A stretch of DNA of 64,000 bases from Shinisaurus crocodilurus (Eukaryota; Chordata; Lepidosauria; Squamata; Shinisauridae). The position numbers were made by a program, and so were the translations under genes. Below are positions 21,090-32,795 of this stretch, piece by piece. The DNA lies in the NCBI GenBank assembly GCA_021292165.1, contig CM037877.1, forward strand, positions 6,625,980 through 6,689,979, in the 5' to 3' direction. Positions within the stretch are counted from its first letter, which is position 1. Each line of letters begins with the position of its first letter. The notes beneath the pieces were generated by a model, which saw nothing but the letters and a program-made list of their open reading frames with translations, ran no database searches and had not been told where the DNA came from.

Positions 21090-21190
21090 CTCAGGGCACA
21101 ATCCTATGTGCATGATTAGACAGAAAAAAGGCCGACAACTCCCAGTATTCTTCAGCCAGCATAGCCAATGGCTATTAAGGCACAATCCCT
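21090..21190. repeat. PAL-D palindromic repeat fragment
   Basis: Starts GGGCACAATCCTATGTGCAT and includes AGACAGAAAAAAGGCCGACA. A second partial start follows at 21179. Related to the complete palindrome at 22386-22489. Confidence 0.55.
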
Positions 21191-21383
21191 ATGCATCATT
21201 AGACAGAAAAAACAGTGTCCTCAAGAAGGCCTCCCCTGCAGGTCTTAATATCCACGCAGGTTCATAGCGAGACAGGCGGACCTTAGATAGCCAGATCCTA
21301 AGCCGTTTAGAGCTTTAAAGGCTAAAGCCAACAGCTTCAACTGAACCCAGAAAGCAACGGGCAACCAGTGCAGAGCTTTCCCA

Positions 21384-21776
21384 GACATCTTTCAAGACAG
21401 CATGGCTGGCTGGGGCATGCTGGGAGTCATAGTCCAACACATCTGGAGGACACCAGGTTGAAGAAGACTGCTCCGTTAGTCCTCCTGGCAGCCTTCAGTA
21501 CCATCAGCAATGGTATCTTTCTGGACTACCTGGTGGGGCTGGGTTTTGAGGGTGCAGAAGTTCTGATCCTTTCTGTTTGGCCGTATCCAGAAGGTGGTGC
21601 TGGGGGTTTACCATTTGACTCCATGGCCCTTGGCCTATGGCAGCATCCCCCAACTTGGTGGACTCCAGATGTTTTTGACTACAGCTCCCAGCATCCCTGA
21701 CATTGGGCATGCTGTCTGGGGCTGATGGAATTTGAAGTCCAAATCATCTGGAGGGCACCAGGTGGGAGAAGGATGG
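21384..21776. mobile_element. Two PAL-C-type MITE fragments within LINE 3' sequence
   Basis: At about 21400-21465 there is a half copy (AACACATCTGGAGGACACCA), and at 21640-21776 a near-complete one (CCAACTTGGTGGACTCCAGA / TCTGGAGGGCACCAGGTGGG). Confidence 0.6.
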
Positions 21777-21779
21777 TGT

Positions 21780-22360
21780 CCCACAGGGTTCTGTCTTGTC
21801 CCCCGCATTATTTAATATTTACATGAAACCTCTGGGAGAAGTCATTCAGAGCTTTGGAGTAAGATGCCACCAATATGCAGATGACACCCAACTCTACTGC
21901 TCTTTGTCACCTAACACCAAGGGAGCAGTCGACGCCCTTGGACATTATCTGGGTTGTGAACAAGCTGAGGTTAAATCCAGACAAGATGGAGGTGTTGTTG
22001 GTCAACAGAAAGCCTGACTTGGCAATTGGGATCCAGCCTGTTCTGGAGGGGGTTGCACTCCCCCAGAAGGATCATGTCCATAACTTGGGCATGCTCCTTG
22101 ATCCTACACTGTCCCTGGATCTTCAGCTGGTGGCGGCGGCAATGGATGTGTTTGCACAATTATGCCTAGTGTGCCAGCTGAGACCCTTCCTGAGTCAGTC
22201 TGATGTGGCAATAGTTATCCATGCCTTGGTTGCATCATGTTTAGACTACTGCAACACATTCTACATGGGGCTACCCCTGAAGTGTGTCTGGAAGCTCCCA
22301 TTGGTGCAAAATGGGGCCCCACTCTCTTGGCTTTTACAAAGGGTGTGAAGACACATCTTT
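21780..22360 (+). pseudogene. L2-type LINE reverse transcriptase fragment
   Basis: Codes across two frames for [33 protein letters not shown] (the YADD catalytic box at about 21874-21885), [12 protein letters not shown] and LDYCNTFYMGLPL. A frameshift between the YADD region and the following segment, and missing N-terminal and C-terminal parts, mark it as a dead 5'-truncated copy. Confidence 0.85.
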
Positions 22361-22385
22361 TTAATTTAGCCTTTTAAATTATGTA

Positions 22386-22489
22386 GGGCACAATCCTATG
22401 CACGTTTAGACAGAACAAAGTCCCACAACTCCCAGCATGCTGGGAGTTGTAGGACTTTGTTCTGTCTAAACATGCATAGGATTGTGCCT
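22386..22489. mobile_element. Near-perfect palindromic MITE (PAL-D)
   Basis: 104 bases. The left arm starts GGGCACAATCCTATGCA and the right arm ends TGCATAGGATTGTGCC; the loop falls in CCCAGCATGCTGGG. The flanks are GTA/GTA, suggesting a 3-bp target duplication as in PIF/Harbinger elements, though this could be chance. Confidence 0.75.
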
Positions 22490-22619
22490 GTAGTTGTTTT
22501 TATTGTTTCACTGTTTTAAATTTTCTTGTTTCTGACTGTTTTAAGGGTTTATTTAAGGTTGTGCCCTGCCTTGCTGGCTTTTTAAAAACATGTTATTAAT
22601 AAATAACAAAGATCTATTG

Positions 22620-24094
22620 ATGGAGCCATCATGCATCATTTTGACTAATCCTGTTTAATGCCATCTAAGCTCACCGATGTTAGATGTATCTGTGTGTAAT
22701 ATCTACTTTTGTCCTGAGTAATAGGGCTCCTGGTGGAGCTCTCAAAATTCAGCCCGAAAAGCAGGGCTGACGTTTGAGAGGCCTGTTACAGAGAGCCTGG
22801 ATTCTGGTAACATCCCCTTGTCTGCTCCCTCTCATGCAAGGACATCAGCCTTAGGAGGGTGCGTGTTTGAGTGGATGTGGGGGAAAGCAGGTTCTTCATA
22901 GTTTCCTTGCCAGCTGATTTTCTGCTCAAAACTGCTCTTACTCTTGCAGCTGGGGGAGGGGAAGCCATTGGGGAGTTGATTTTCAGCCAGAAAAGACTGG
23001 AGCAAAGGTAAGAGTTAGTTGTTGTTACCTCCCTCTCTCTTCCGCTCAACTTCTTTTGATCAAAGAAAAATAAAATGGCAGGGAAACTTACACTCGTCTG
23101 CATTGAATGTCTCCTTTGGACTTGAGCACAGCTGAGCTTATGATGATGACATCAGAGTTTGGCCCTCTCCCGCTCACCTAGGGCGAGCAGCAGTTGGCCC
23201 TTGGGTGAGCACCTGTGCAGCAAAGTGTCTGGGGGTCCGATTGGCGTGAATCCTAAGATACACTAAGTTAGGGAAATTGATGGAAGGAAAGTTTTCCATT
23301 CCCTCTTGCCCCCCTGAAGCCCCCTATGACCCCCCCCCCCATCCAAGCCTCTCAAGAGGGTCAGAGGCCCCTCCTGCTGGGGGAAAGAGGGTGTGGGAAA
23401 TGCTCCATCATAAGCTTCCTTAAGTTAACTTATCTTCGGATCCAAGCCCAAGTTCGGGCAATTCCCCACCTCTCCCGGCAGTTAACGTTTATTTGGATCC
23501 AGGATCTCCACTGTTTTCACCCCCTGTTCTCTTCTTTGCCTGACAAAAAGAAGAGGAACCAATTCCCCTGGACGCAAAGGGGAACTCCAGCTACTGTGGC
23601 TCCCTCTGTGAGCTTTGCTTTCAGGTTCAGTTTGGGCCAACCAAGTTGGCATACAGGGAATCAGTCATTCTGCTGGAAGTGATCTAGGTCAGTTGCGCAA
23701 CGAAGAGCAAAGAGAGCTCCCCAGTGCAAGCACAACTGCCTAAAAAACCCACTGCCGTTCACAGACAGCAGCGGGAGCCTGTTGGAAGTCTCTGTGCTTG
23801 GGTAAGGGCACGGCAACTCCTGATCTGAGTCAGACCAGTGCTCGGTTGGACCAGCCAGTATCACGCGTCGCACCCTGATGCTATATGGGGCCAGCAGCTG
23901 CAGAAGTGGTAACGAAGGGCTGGTTTATATACACACCACACCACAGACTCAAACTGGGTTAACAGTCATTCTCTTTTCTCAGAGAACGTCAGGGGCCTGC
24001 AGGAATTTTCTTCTAGGTTTGAGCGAAAATCCCCCCTCCCCCCCATTTCTTTTCCCCCATTGGCAGGCTGCAAATATGAGGGACATTTCAGCAA

Positions 24095-24135
<41 letters not shown>

Positions 24136-24380
24136 TCTTCAAAATGTTTGGTGGGGCTTACTACTAGCAGCAATGGCAAGGTAATCAATTTCCCTTTATT
24201 TTTAAAATGTTATTCTAGTACTGCCTGCCATTTCCCCCCAGAATGCTCCCCCCCCCACACACACAGGAGATGCAATTTTCATTTTTAAAACCCTTCATCT
24301 TATATGCAAAGATGCATTTAACATTGCATGTAGTTTGGCCCTCAGAATGACAGCTTTTTCAAGGTTCAAGTAGCCTCTAG
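22620..24380. other. Stretch without recognised gene
   Basis: Contains a (TG)n(AG)n tract at 24093-24134 and several C-runs. ORFs are short and unremarkable. Confidence 0.45.
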
Positions 24381-24382
24381 AG

Positions 24383-24521
24383 CAGGGCTCTCCACCCTTG
24401 GGTCCCCAGATGTTCCTGGACTACAGCTCCCAGAATCCCTTGCCACATTAGCCATGCTGGCTGGGTATGCTGGGAGCTGTAGGCCAGCAACATCTGGGGA
24501 CCCAAGGTTGGAGAGGCCCTG
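24383..24521. mobile_element. Palindromic MITE, PAL-B
   Basis: Ends CAGGGCTCTCCACCC / GTTGGAGAGGCCCTG. CTCTAGA lies on both sides with a one-base offset. Same variant as 1815-1950. Confidence 0.8.
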
Positions 24522-24639
24522 GCTCTAGACCCATGCTGGTCCTTGTGGTCAAAGTCAGGAACTCTGCCTCTCCTTCTGGTTGCCTGGCGACAATTCCTAG
24601 TTGCCCATGGTGGCCATTGGCAGCATGATTTTTACTGCA

Positions 24640-26090
24640 CGTCAGCTCCAAGAAAAATGCTGGGAGCAAAATCAACCCCTTTATTTATCGATTTGGCTAA
24701 GGCCTTTGATACTGTAGACCGTACAGCTCTCTGGACTATCCTTATGAAAATTGGATGCCCCAATAAATTTGTGAATATCTTGCGACTTCTCCATGACAAC
24801 ATGACGGCAACGGTTTTGGACAACAACGGCTCTCATGGTGCTCCATTTAAAGTGGGATCAGGTGTTAAACAGGGATGTGTTATCGCCCCAACATTATTTG
24901 CTATTTTTATCGCCATGATTTTACATCTTGTCGAGGGGAAACTTCCCACTGGTGTGGGAATTATATATCGAACAGATGGAAAGCTTTTTAATCTCAGCAG
25001 GCTGAAAGCAAAAAGTAAGGTAATGACAACCTCCGTTGTGGAACTTCAGTATGCTGATGATAATGTGGTCTCCGCACATTCAGAGGATGATCTCCAAACT
25101 ATCCTAAATGCTTTTGCAGAAGTATACGAAAAACTTGGTCTCTCACTTAACATCAAAAAACCCAAAGTGCTTCATCAGCAAGTGCAAGCTAACCCTTTGG
25201 TGATGCCATCTATCCAGCTTGGCGGGACAATACTGGAAAATGTCAATCATTTTCTCTATCTTGGCAGCTATCTTTCTGTTACAGCTAACATTGACAGTGA
25301 AATCCAGCATCGTCTGAGCTCTGCAAGTGCCGCGTTTTCTCGAATGAAACATAGAGTGTTCGAGGATCGGGATATTTGTAAGAAGACCAAAACACTGGTT
25401 TATGAAGCCATTGTATTGCCAACTTTATTGTATGCCTGCGAAACATGGACTATCTATAAACGCCACTTCCACCTCCTTGAAAGATTTCATCAACGTTGCC
25501 TCCGGAAAATCCTGCGAATTACTTGGGGAGATAGGCAAACAAATGTCAGCATACTGGAAGAAGCAAAGACTACTGGCGTTGAAAAAATGATCCTTCTATG
25601 CCAACTTCAGTGGACCGGTCATGTTGTTCGAATGCCTGACTGCCGTCTCCCAAAGCAGTTACTTTATTCCCAACTCAAGGATGGAAAGCGGAATATCGGT
25701 GGTCAATATAAGAGGTTTAAAGATGTTCATAAGGCTAATCTAAAAAAATGCAATATAAACATAGAAAACTGGGAAGCTCTGGCCCATGAACGATCTAACT
25801 GGAGGTTGGCCTTTCACAAAGGTTCCATGGACTTTGAAGAAGCCCGAGTGCAAGGTGAAAGGGAGAAACGTGCTAAGCGAAAAGCACGTCAAACGAATCC
25901 TTTACAGGACCATCTTCCATCTGGTAACCTGTGTCCTCACTGTGGGAAACTGTGTGGATCTAGAATTGGCCTCCACAGTCACTTACGGACCCATCACTAG
26001 AGTCTACACAATCTTCTTTAGAATTTCCTCCTTTTATCCTGGAAGACAATCTTACTCGGTCACGAGTGATCGCCTGATGATGATGGTGAC
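24640..26090 (+). mobile_element. LINE reverse transcriptase, long open frame with C-terminal C2H2 finger
   Basis: A single open frame runs from 24543 to the TAG at 25998-26000; the LINE portion starts near 24640. In order: RT motif with FIDLAKAFDTVD (about 24685-24720), GVKQGCVIAPTLF (about 24865-24900), the catalytic LQYADD (about 25045-25063), LGLSLNIKK, FLYLGSYLS, then a thumb and connection domain with YACETWTIYKRH and QLQWTGHVVRMPD, a basic linker, and a finger CPHCGKL...HSHLRTH with C-x2-C-x12-H-x3-H spacing (25930-25995). The 3' UTR ends in a TGATGATGATG tail. The N-terminal endonuclease is missing, so it is 5'-truncated. The clade (RTE-like or related) is not assigned. Uninterrupted coding suggests recent insertion. 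Confidence 0.88.
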
Positions 26091-26109
26091 CTGTCGGGGA
26101 CAGGAATAA

Positions 26110-27140
26110 GCTGAAACATTGTGGCAACTTTTGGTGACACTGAAATAGTTTCTCTATTCGTCTTGCAATGTGCATTCAACCGGTTTCTGGAGCAGACTTG
26201 TTTTTACCTGGCTCTTCTGTTCACTGTACCATAATCTTGGCAAAGGCCATGGGAAGAATTCCCAGCACAACAGCCCTGCCCACTGATCCCCTCCACTGAA
26301 TCCGAACCCAACCCCAGCTCTGTGGAACTAATCCTAACAGCCAACTTGCCGTGTCTTTCTCTTTCTTCACAATGGAATCTCAACAATGTGCGAGACAATG
26401 CGGTCTCCTATGGCCCGTTTACTTAAGGTGTTTTGCTCTTGATTGGATATTAATGGGTAATCCGGGGATCGGTTGTCGCTGCAGAGACTGCAGTGGCGAT
26501 CATATATCCCACAAAAAACCTCAGGCTTCGCCTTGAGATTGTACAAATGGTGGGGATTCCCCCCCCCCCCCCAGCCTCGAGCAAAGCTGTAGTGTTTCTC
26601 CCCATGGTGGAAGGCTGCCTTCCCTCACTGCTCCACCGTAATGTGGGCACATCATGCACAGACCTGTTACGTGGATGAACGTGGCCTGCCCAAGCACTGA
26701 GGTCAACATTGGAGGCTCCCTTGCGTGTTCCCCCCACTGTCAGAGGTCCTGTCAAGCGAGTCGGGGCCTTTTCTGTCATGGCACCAAGGCTTCGCCCATC
26801 TTTGCTTGCCTTCTGTTTCAGGGCGAAAACAGAAAAATAGTATTGTCCTAGTGGAACCTTTGGTTTCCTTAATGAAGTGTTTGAAGTGCTGTTCTATTGT
26901 TGTTGTTTTAATGTATAGCTGTGGATTTATTTGAAGTTGATTATTTTACTGATGCTTTAAATCTTTGTTAGCTGCTTTGATGACCTTTTAGATAGAAAAA
27001 CAGGATATACATGACTGGAAATAATTAAAATTTAACAGATCAGCTGAGGGGAAAGGCATTTTCATCCCCATCAGGACACTCTGGGAGGGAGGTTTAACAA
27101 TAGGGATGAAAATATCCTACTCCCAGTATCTGCTGGTATC
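26110..27140. other. Mixed sequence, LINE 3'-UTR-like at 26740-27030
   Basis: A long TTGTTTTAATG-rich 3'-UTR-like region (26880-27030) resembles the ends at 22490-22610 and 36060-36180. C-run near 26559-26571. No host exon seen. Confidence 0.4.
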
Positions 27141-27149
27141 ATCCTGCCC

Positions 27150-27840
27150 TTATACAAATCTATGGTGTAACCACACTTGGATACTGTGTGCAGTTCTGGT
27201 CACCGCACCTTAAAAAGGACATTGTAGAGTTGAAAAAAGGGCAGAAAAAAGGGCAACTAAAATGATCAAGGGGCTGGAGCAACTCCCCTACGAGGAAAGG
27301 TTACAGCAGCTGGGATTGTTTAGCTTAGGAAAAAGAGGAGTAAGGGGAGACATGATAGAGGTGTATACAATTATGCATGATGTGGAGAAAGTGGACAGGG
27401 AGACATTTTTCTCCCTCTCTCATAGTACTAGAACCCAAAGGGGTCAATCCATGAAGCTGATTGGTGGGAGATTCAGGACAGATAGAAGGAAGTCCTTCTT
27501 CACACAGCACATGATAGTTAAACTATGGAATTCACTTCCGCAAGATATACTGATGGCTACCAGTTTGGACGGCTTTAAAAGGGGATTGGACAAATTCACG
27601 GAGGAGAAGGCTATCAGTGGCTATTAGCCATAATGGCTATATGCTGCCTCCAATATCAGAGGCAGTATGCCCATGTACACCAGTTGCTGGGGAACATGGG
27701 CGGGAGGGTGCTGTCGCACTCATGTCCTGCTTGTGGGCTTTCCATTGGGGCAGCTGGTTGTCCACTGTGTGAACAGAATGCTGGACTAGATGGACCCTTT
27801 GGTCTGACCCAGCGTGGCTCTTCTTATGTTCTTAAATCCT
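27150..27840 (+). mobile_element. CR1/L2-like LINE, RT C-terminus plus 3' end
   Basis: Codes for TIMHDVEKVDRETFFSLSHS and KLWNSLPQDI...DGFKRGLDKF in an open frame 27262-27627 (121 residues), preceded by degraded VRPHLEY-type sequence at 27170-27250. It ends with GGACTAGATGGACCCTTTGG and CTTATGTTCTTA. This is the longest copy of the family whose 3' ends recur at 2118, 12354, 15266 and 55458. Confidence 0.88.
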
Positions 27841-28019
27841 TGCAGAGCACTGAGAAAGCTTTCTCAGCACTGAACCAGGAAAAGCTCTTATCTCCCATCT
27901 GTTGCTGACTGAAGATAAGGGTGTTTCCCTGCCTAGGGAAGAAGCTGGTGGGCCAAATGGGAGACATCTGCAGGCCAGATATGGCCCATAGGCCCAAGGT
28001 TCCCCATGCCTGAATTAAA

Positions 28020-29015
28020 TAAATGAGTTGCATGATCTCACCATCACCACCACCACCACCATTTATTTTTTTTGTGGGTTAAAGGGGAAGAAGTGTACAA
28101 TTGGGCTTCGGTGCATACAGACCTTCATACAGAGCATGTGTGTCACATGTTACATTACGTGCAGAGTGGAAGGTAGGTAGGGGAACACATGCCTGCTCCT
28201 TCCCCTTAGGGATGGGATTGGCACTGTAACTCTTAGGGCAGAGAGATTATAGAAACCCATCCCGCACTGAGCAACAAGCCACTCAGACTGAAGAGCCACA
28301 CCGGTGCCAGTATTTATATAGGGCCACGTGGGACCTTATTGGCTCCTCAGGGTCACCTGACTGCTGAGCAGAAGGCTGCATGAAGCACACTAGCTAGCCA
28401 TCTACAGAATGGCAGTGCAGAGCAGTGATCAGGCCTGGAGTGTGTCCTCTCCCTGAAAGTTGCCCTGGAGGGACAGGAAGTAATTGGGACGATACCAGGT
28501 TTTGGAGCCCTCACATACGAGGGTATTTCTTCCGCCACCAGTCACTTCCTGTTCCTCCCATCACAACTTTGCCTGCTGTTGCTGCTTCTTTTGCTGGTCT
28601 TCCCAACTGGGTTTGCCACTACCAGCAAGAAACTTAGCATGTGTGAGGGCGCCACTTCCTCTAGCATCCCTGCTGCCAGGAAATGAGAGACAGAGGCATC
28701 CACTATCCCCCTGTGTCAGCACAGGGGCCTCTGATGGGACCAGCGGTGTCAGGGTAAATTTTGAAGTGCAGGCGCTCATCATGGCCATCAAGAAGAGACC
28801 CCCAAATTCAGGCAGTGAGTTGATTCATATTAACAAACCGGGCCTAGAAGTTTTCATCTCCACCTGGAAGCAGGTCTTTCGTAAGGCTAATGGGTCTTAA
28901 TTGCCCATTCCAGGCCAGGCCAACCCAAAATACTTTACATCACAACAGGGAACCATATATGGTTGCTGGGAAAATTCATTTCCCTGGGGCTACTGTGAGG
29001 ACTGCAGCTAAGCTC
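28020..29015. other. Stretch without recognised gene
   Basis: Contains a (CAC)n-like tract near 28040-28062. ORF 28484-28900 has no recognised motif. Confidence 0.4.
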
Positions 29016-29773
29016 AGAGGGCGCAGGGAAGTCTGAGGGTGGGCGGGCAGGTGACATCAGCATCTCTCCCTGCTAATAAAAAAAAAAAGTCCTGCAGTAC
29101 ACCACTGGATGAGATCTCACATTTCATGAAGAGAGAGGAGCCTGGCAGCAGCAGAGACAACAACATGTGACTCAGTCTTGTATCCTTCAGGGATGTTGAA
29201 GAGTCCTTGGTCTCGAGTCACGAGTCGAGTCACGAGTCTTTGGACCCGAGTCTCGAGTCCGAGTCCGAGTCCTTGGTCCAAAATGGTGACTCATGAGTCA
29301 CGAGTCATGAGTCACTCCCAAAGCTGACTCCACGAGTCCCTATTAAAATCAATGGGGTTTTTCCCCAACAAAATAAGGCTACTTCACACTCAGAGCAGCC
29401 ACACAGAGTAATCTCAGGTCCTTCTTCTGCCTCTCCCAAGTACGCAACACATCAATCAAAATAAATCTTGACACACTGTTGGGGCTGCACTCCTGGTAGC
29501 CGTCCATAGTGGCCGAGCAGCGGCACACCTCGCTTCCATGTGCTCTTTGCCGGCAATCACGCTCTCTCCACTCCTTCTGGCACAGCCCAGGGATGTTGAA
29601 GAGTCCTTGGTTTCAACTTCCTCTACCATCACCAGATGCCCCTCACGCTGGGAAATGATCCGGTAGGGCTCTTCTTATGTTCCATGCTGATAACAAACCA
29701 CCGTTCACCATTCTCTTAGCACGTGTAGTCTGAAAAGCACTTAACAAACGTCACTGGGTTCCCCTTACAGCAA
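29016..29773. repeat. Duplicated block, copy 1 (interrupted)
   Basis: Segments 29016-29187 and about 29618-29773 match 31106-31433 almost base for base. They are separated by an insertion of about 430 bases (29188-29617). Confidence 0.9.
29188..29617. mobile_element. GAGTC-type hAT-like insertion with direct terminal repeats
   Basis: Begins CAGGGATGTTGAAGAGTC with a GAGTC array (29200-29338), closely matching 10907-11100. The interior then differs (29380-29587), and at 29588-29611 the left-end sequence recurs in the same orientation. The empty site at 31270-31282 defines the insertion. No 8-bp duplication is evident. Confidence 0.75.
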
Positions 29774-29779
29774 CTTTAC

Positions 29780-30063
29780 TGCTACGATCCCCATTTTATA
29801 GATGACAGAACCAAGACCTCGAGGGACTCATCCGAGGCTACACAATGAGGCCATAATAACAGAGGTGGACACACAAATCCAGAACCTGCAGTGGTCGGGT
29901 CAACTTTCCATCCATTGAGCCACACCAGCAAAGGAGACTTTGAGCCAATTCATACAAACTTTGAGACATGGTGATGATACTATGAAACTGCCACGAGTGA
30001 CCAGAATTGTGAATACAACCTGTGTGTGACAGTTACCACTTGTCCTTCCTGCCTGCAACCTCT
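29780..30063. other. Stretch without recognised gene
   Basis: Short unremarkable sequence (possible ancient repeat with ATTTTATAGATGACAG). Confidence 0.4.
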
Positions 30064-30071
30064 TCTTGGAC

Positions 30072-30217
30072 CAGGGCTTTTTTTCTGGTGGAACTCACCG
30101 GAACTGAGTTCCAGCACCTTTTCTTCTATTAATTGCATTACAATTTAATCGCCATCTACTCCTGAGGAAATGTAATCCAAGAGTTCCGGTACCCTTTTCT
30201 CCAGAAAAAAAGCACTG
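30072..30217. mobile_element. hAT-like MITE, CAGGGCTTTTTTTCTGG family
   Basis: 146 bases, ends CAGGGCTTTTTTTCTGG / CCAGAAAAAAAGCACTG, flanked by exact TCTTGGAC at 30064-30071 and 30218-30225. Confidence 0.92.
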
Positions 30218-31009
30218 TCTTGGACTCAGGAAGTTTGATAACTGTCAAGGCATTCATGTGGCCAGTCAGCTCGCTGTGACTGGCTGAGACTGGGGCAACT
30301 GTAAGTCAAAGCAACCTCCTTATTGGGCAGAGTCCAGAAGGGGGCATTATGGGACAAAACTATCTCTAATATGGGTCAGTGCAATTCAAGGGAAGTCTCC
30401 GCTGGTGCCAATGGGAGCTTCCCTTGAAATGCAAATAGCAGCTTCAGAGAGGCATTTCCAAAATGGAATTTATTTTAGGTCAGATGTTTAAATGCAGAAC
30501 TGAAGATATTTCATGTATCATCTCCACTTGCAATCTGTATGGAATGTTCTATGTACCATACTGTGAACCACTTAGAGATTTTATTGTATTAAGCGGTAGT
30601 ATATAAGTATCGATAATAAAATAAAAATAAATGTGTCAAATCCATGTAAAATGTAAATACATACATGCATGCAGCCAGGAGATGCTTAGTTTTTGTCAGA
30701 CCTCTGGCAAAAGGGAGATCCAAAACCTGTGGAGTTTTATGTGCCTTCACCATTTGGATTTGACACATGGAATGTAACATGGAGATCACAGGTACAGATT
30801 ATACACGAAGCATCTTCAGTTCTGCATTTGAACTTTGGACCTCAATTGAGTTTTGGAAAACATTCCCACATGCGCTTGCATGCACACGCACACGCACACG
30901 GGCACAGGAGCATCAGCAGTTGTCAATCACAGTGGCGCCATGGATTTCAAAAGCCTATAAATGCTTTGACATGTCACTACATTAGAGTTAAACCACTTCC
31001 AGGGCTGGC

Positions 31010-31028
31010 TGGCTGGCTGGCTGGCTGG
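31010..31028. repeat. (GGCT)n simple repeat
   Basis: About five units. Confidence 0.8.
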
Positions 31029-31105
31029 AATCATCTCATCAGAGGAGTAATGAGAACTCCCCCCCAGAACTCTCATTTCAAAAAGTTTGACTTGTCTTGT
31101 CAAGA

Positions 31106-31433
31106 AGAGGGCGCAGGGAAGTCTGAGGGTGGGCGGGCAGGTGACATCAGCATCCCTCCCTGCTAATAAAAAAAAAAAGTCCTGCAGTACACCACTGGAT
31201 GAGATCTCACATTTCATGAAGAGAGAGGAGCCTGGCGGCAGCAGAGACAACAACATGTGACTCAGTCTTGTATCCTTCCTCTACCATCACCAGATGCCCC
31301 CTCACGCTGGGAAATGATCCGGTAGGGCTCTTCTTATGTTCCATGCTGATAACAAAGCCACCGTTCACCATTCTCCTAGCACGTGTAGTCTGAAAAGCAC
31401 TTAACAAACGTCACTGGGTTCCCCTTACAGCAA
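31106..31433. repeat. Duplicated block, copy 2 (uninterrupted)
   Basis: Same sequence as 29016-29187 joined to 29618-29773, about 2.09 kb downstream, in the same orientation. Confidence 0.9.
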
Positions 31434-31955
31434 TCAGCAATTGCTCCCCTTACAGCAATCAGTGATTGCCTCCCTTCCATTTCCATGCCCATTCTTCACG
31501 GCAGGGCTGGGTTGGCATTGCTGGGCACCTGCTAAGGCCCAAACCCCAGGAGGGGGCACACTGCTGATTCCTGCAGCCTACTGGCCCCCGCGGCTTTGCT
31601 TCTGTGCTGTTGCTGCTGCCTACTCACCTGCCCTCTCCAAATGAACAAGCAGCGAGGAGGAGGAGGTGAAGGAGGAGGAGTTGGAAGCTCTGGATATTTT
31701 TTCCTCTCTGCCCCGGAGGTGGTGCCAATTGGGCCCAGAGGGAGAGGCATGCATTGGATTAGGCTGCAACGACCAGACAACAGATAGCCCTTGATTTCTT
31801 ACATTAATTGCAAGCAGTTAGTCTGGAAAAAAAATATGTAGCCGAATCTTTCAGTTTAGTTCCTAAATATTTTAGAGGGTATCGGGCTCCCACGATCACC
31901 TAACAAAAATATGTAACTTGGCTCTAAAATTGGCCTCTCTGCTAGCAGCTAGACG

Positions 31956-32090
31956 CAGTGTTCTCCAACCTTGGGTCCCCAGATGTTTTTGGCCTACAAC
32001 TCCCAGCATGCCCCAGCCAGCATAGCTGGCTGGGGCATGCTGGGAGTTGTAGGCCAAAAACATCTGGGGACCCAAGGTTGGAGAACACTG
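31956..32090. mobile_element. Palindromic PAL-A MITE
   Basis: 135 bases, perfect terminal CAGTGTTCTCCAACC / GGTTGGAGAACACTG. Flanks GCTAGACG and AGCTGGAG are only similar, so the target duplication is diverged. Confidence 0.9.
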
Positions 32091-32194
32091 AGCTGGAGGA
32101 TTGGGGCAGAGGGGAAGTCCTGCTGAAGAAGAATCAGAATGGCTTTTGCAAAGGGAAGTCATGTCTCCCTAACTTTTTGGAATAAAATCATAGA

Positions 32195-32660
32195 ATTGTA
32201 GAATAGTAGAGTTTGAAGGGGCCTACAAGGCCATCAAGTCCAACCTTCTGCTCAATGCAGGGATCCAATTAACGCATCCCTGACAGATGGCTGTCCAGCT
32301 CCCTAGGTAATTGGTTCCATTGGCGTATTGCTCTAACAGTCAGGAAGTTTTCCCTGATGTCCAGGCGGAATCTGGCTTCCTGTAACTTGAGCCCATTATT
32401 CCGTGTCCTGCACTCTGGGATAGTCGAGGAGAAGAGATCCTGGCCCTCCTCTGTGTGACAACTTTTCAAGTCCTTGAAGAGCACTATCATATCTCCCTTC
32501 AGTCTTCTCTTCTGAAGGCTAAACATGACCAGTTCCTTCAGTCTCTCCTCATAGGGCTTTGTTTCCAGTCCCATTGATCATCTTTGTTGCCCTCCTCTGA
32601 ACCCTTTCCAGTTTGTCTACATCCTTCTTAAAGTGTGGTGCCCAGAACTATACAGAACTA
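32195..32660 (-). mobile_element. CR1 LINE 3' part
   Basis: Minus strand codes for [20 protein letters not shown] and KRRLKGDMIVLFKDLK, with a deletion removing part of the C-terminus. The 3' end is next to TAGAATTGTAGAATAG. Confidence 0.88.
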
Positions 32661-32795
32661 TCTGCTTGTTTTGATTTGCTCCATTAAACTTGTTATAAAC
32701 AAAATTATCGTGCCTAGTCAATTTCAACTCTTGCTCAGTGTCTATGAGAAGCGGATGCCTTGTATTTAGCCGGGGACTGCTTAAAAGGAGTTTTC

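Noticed and set aside
24543..26000. A host gene with a zinc finger
   Set aside because: The frame contains reverse transcriptase motifs (YADD) and occurs in truncated copies elsewhere in the window, so it is a LINE.
31956..32090. A host microRNA hairpin
   Set aside because: The same hairpin occurs about a dozen times with transposon-type target duplications, so it is a MITE; a small RNA product remains possible but is not shown.
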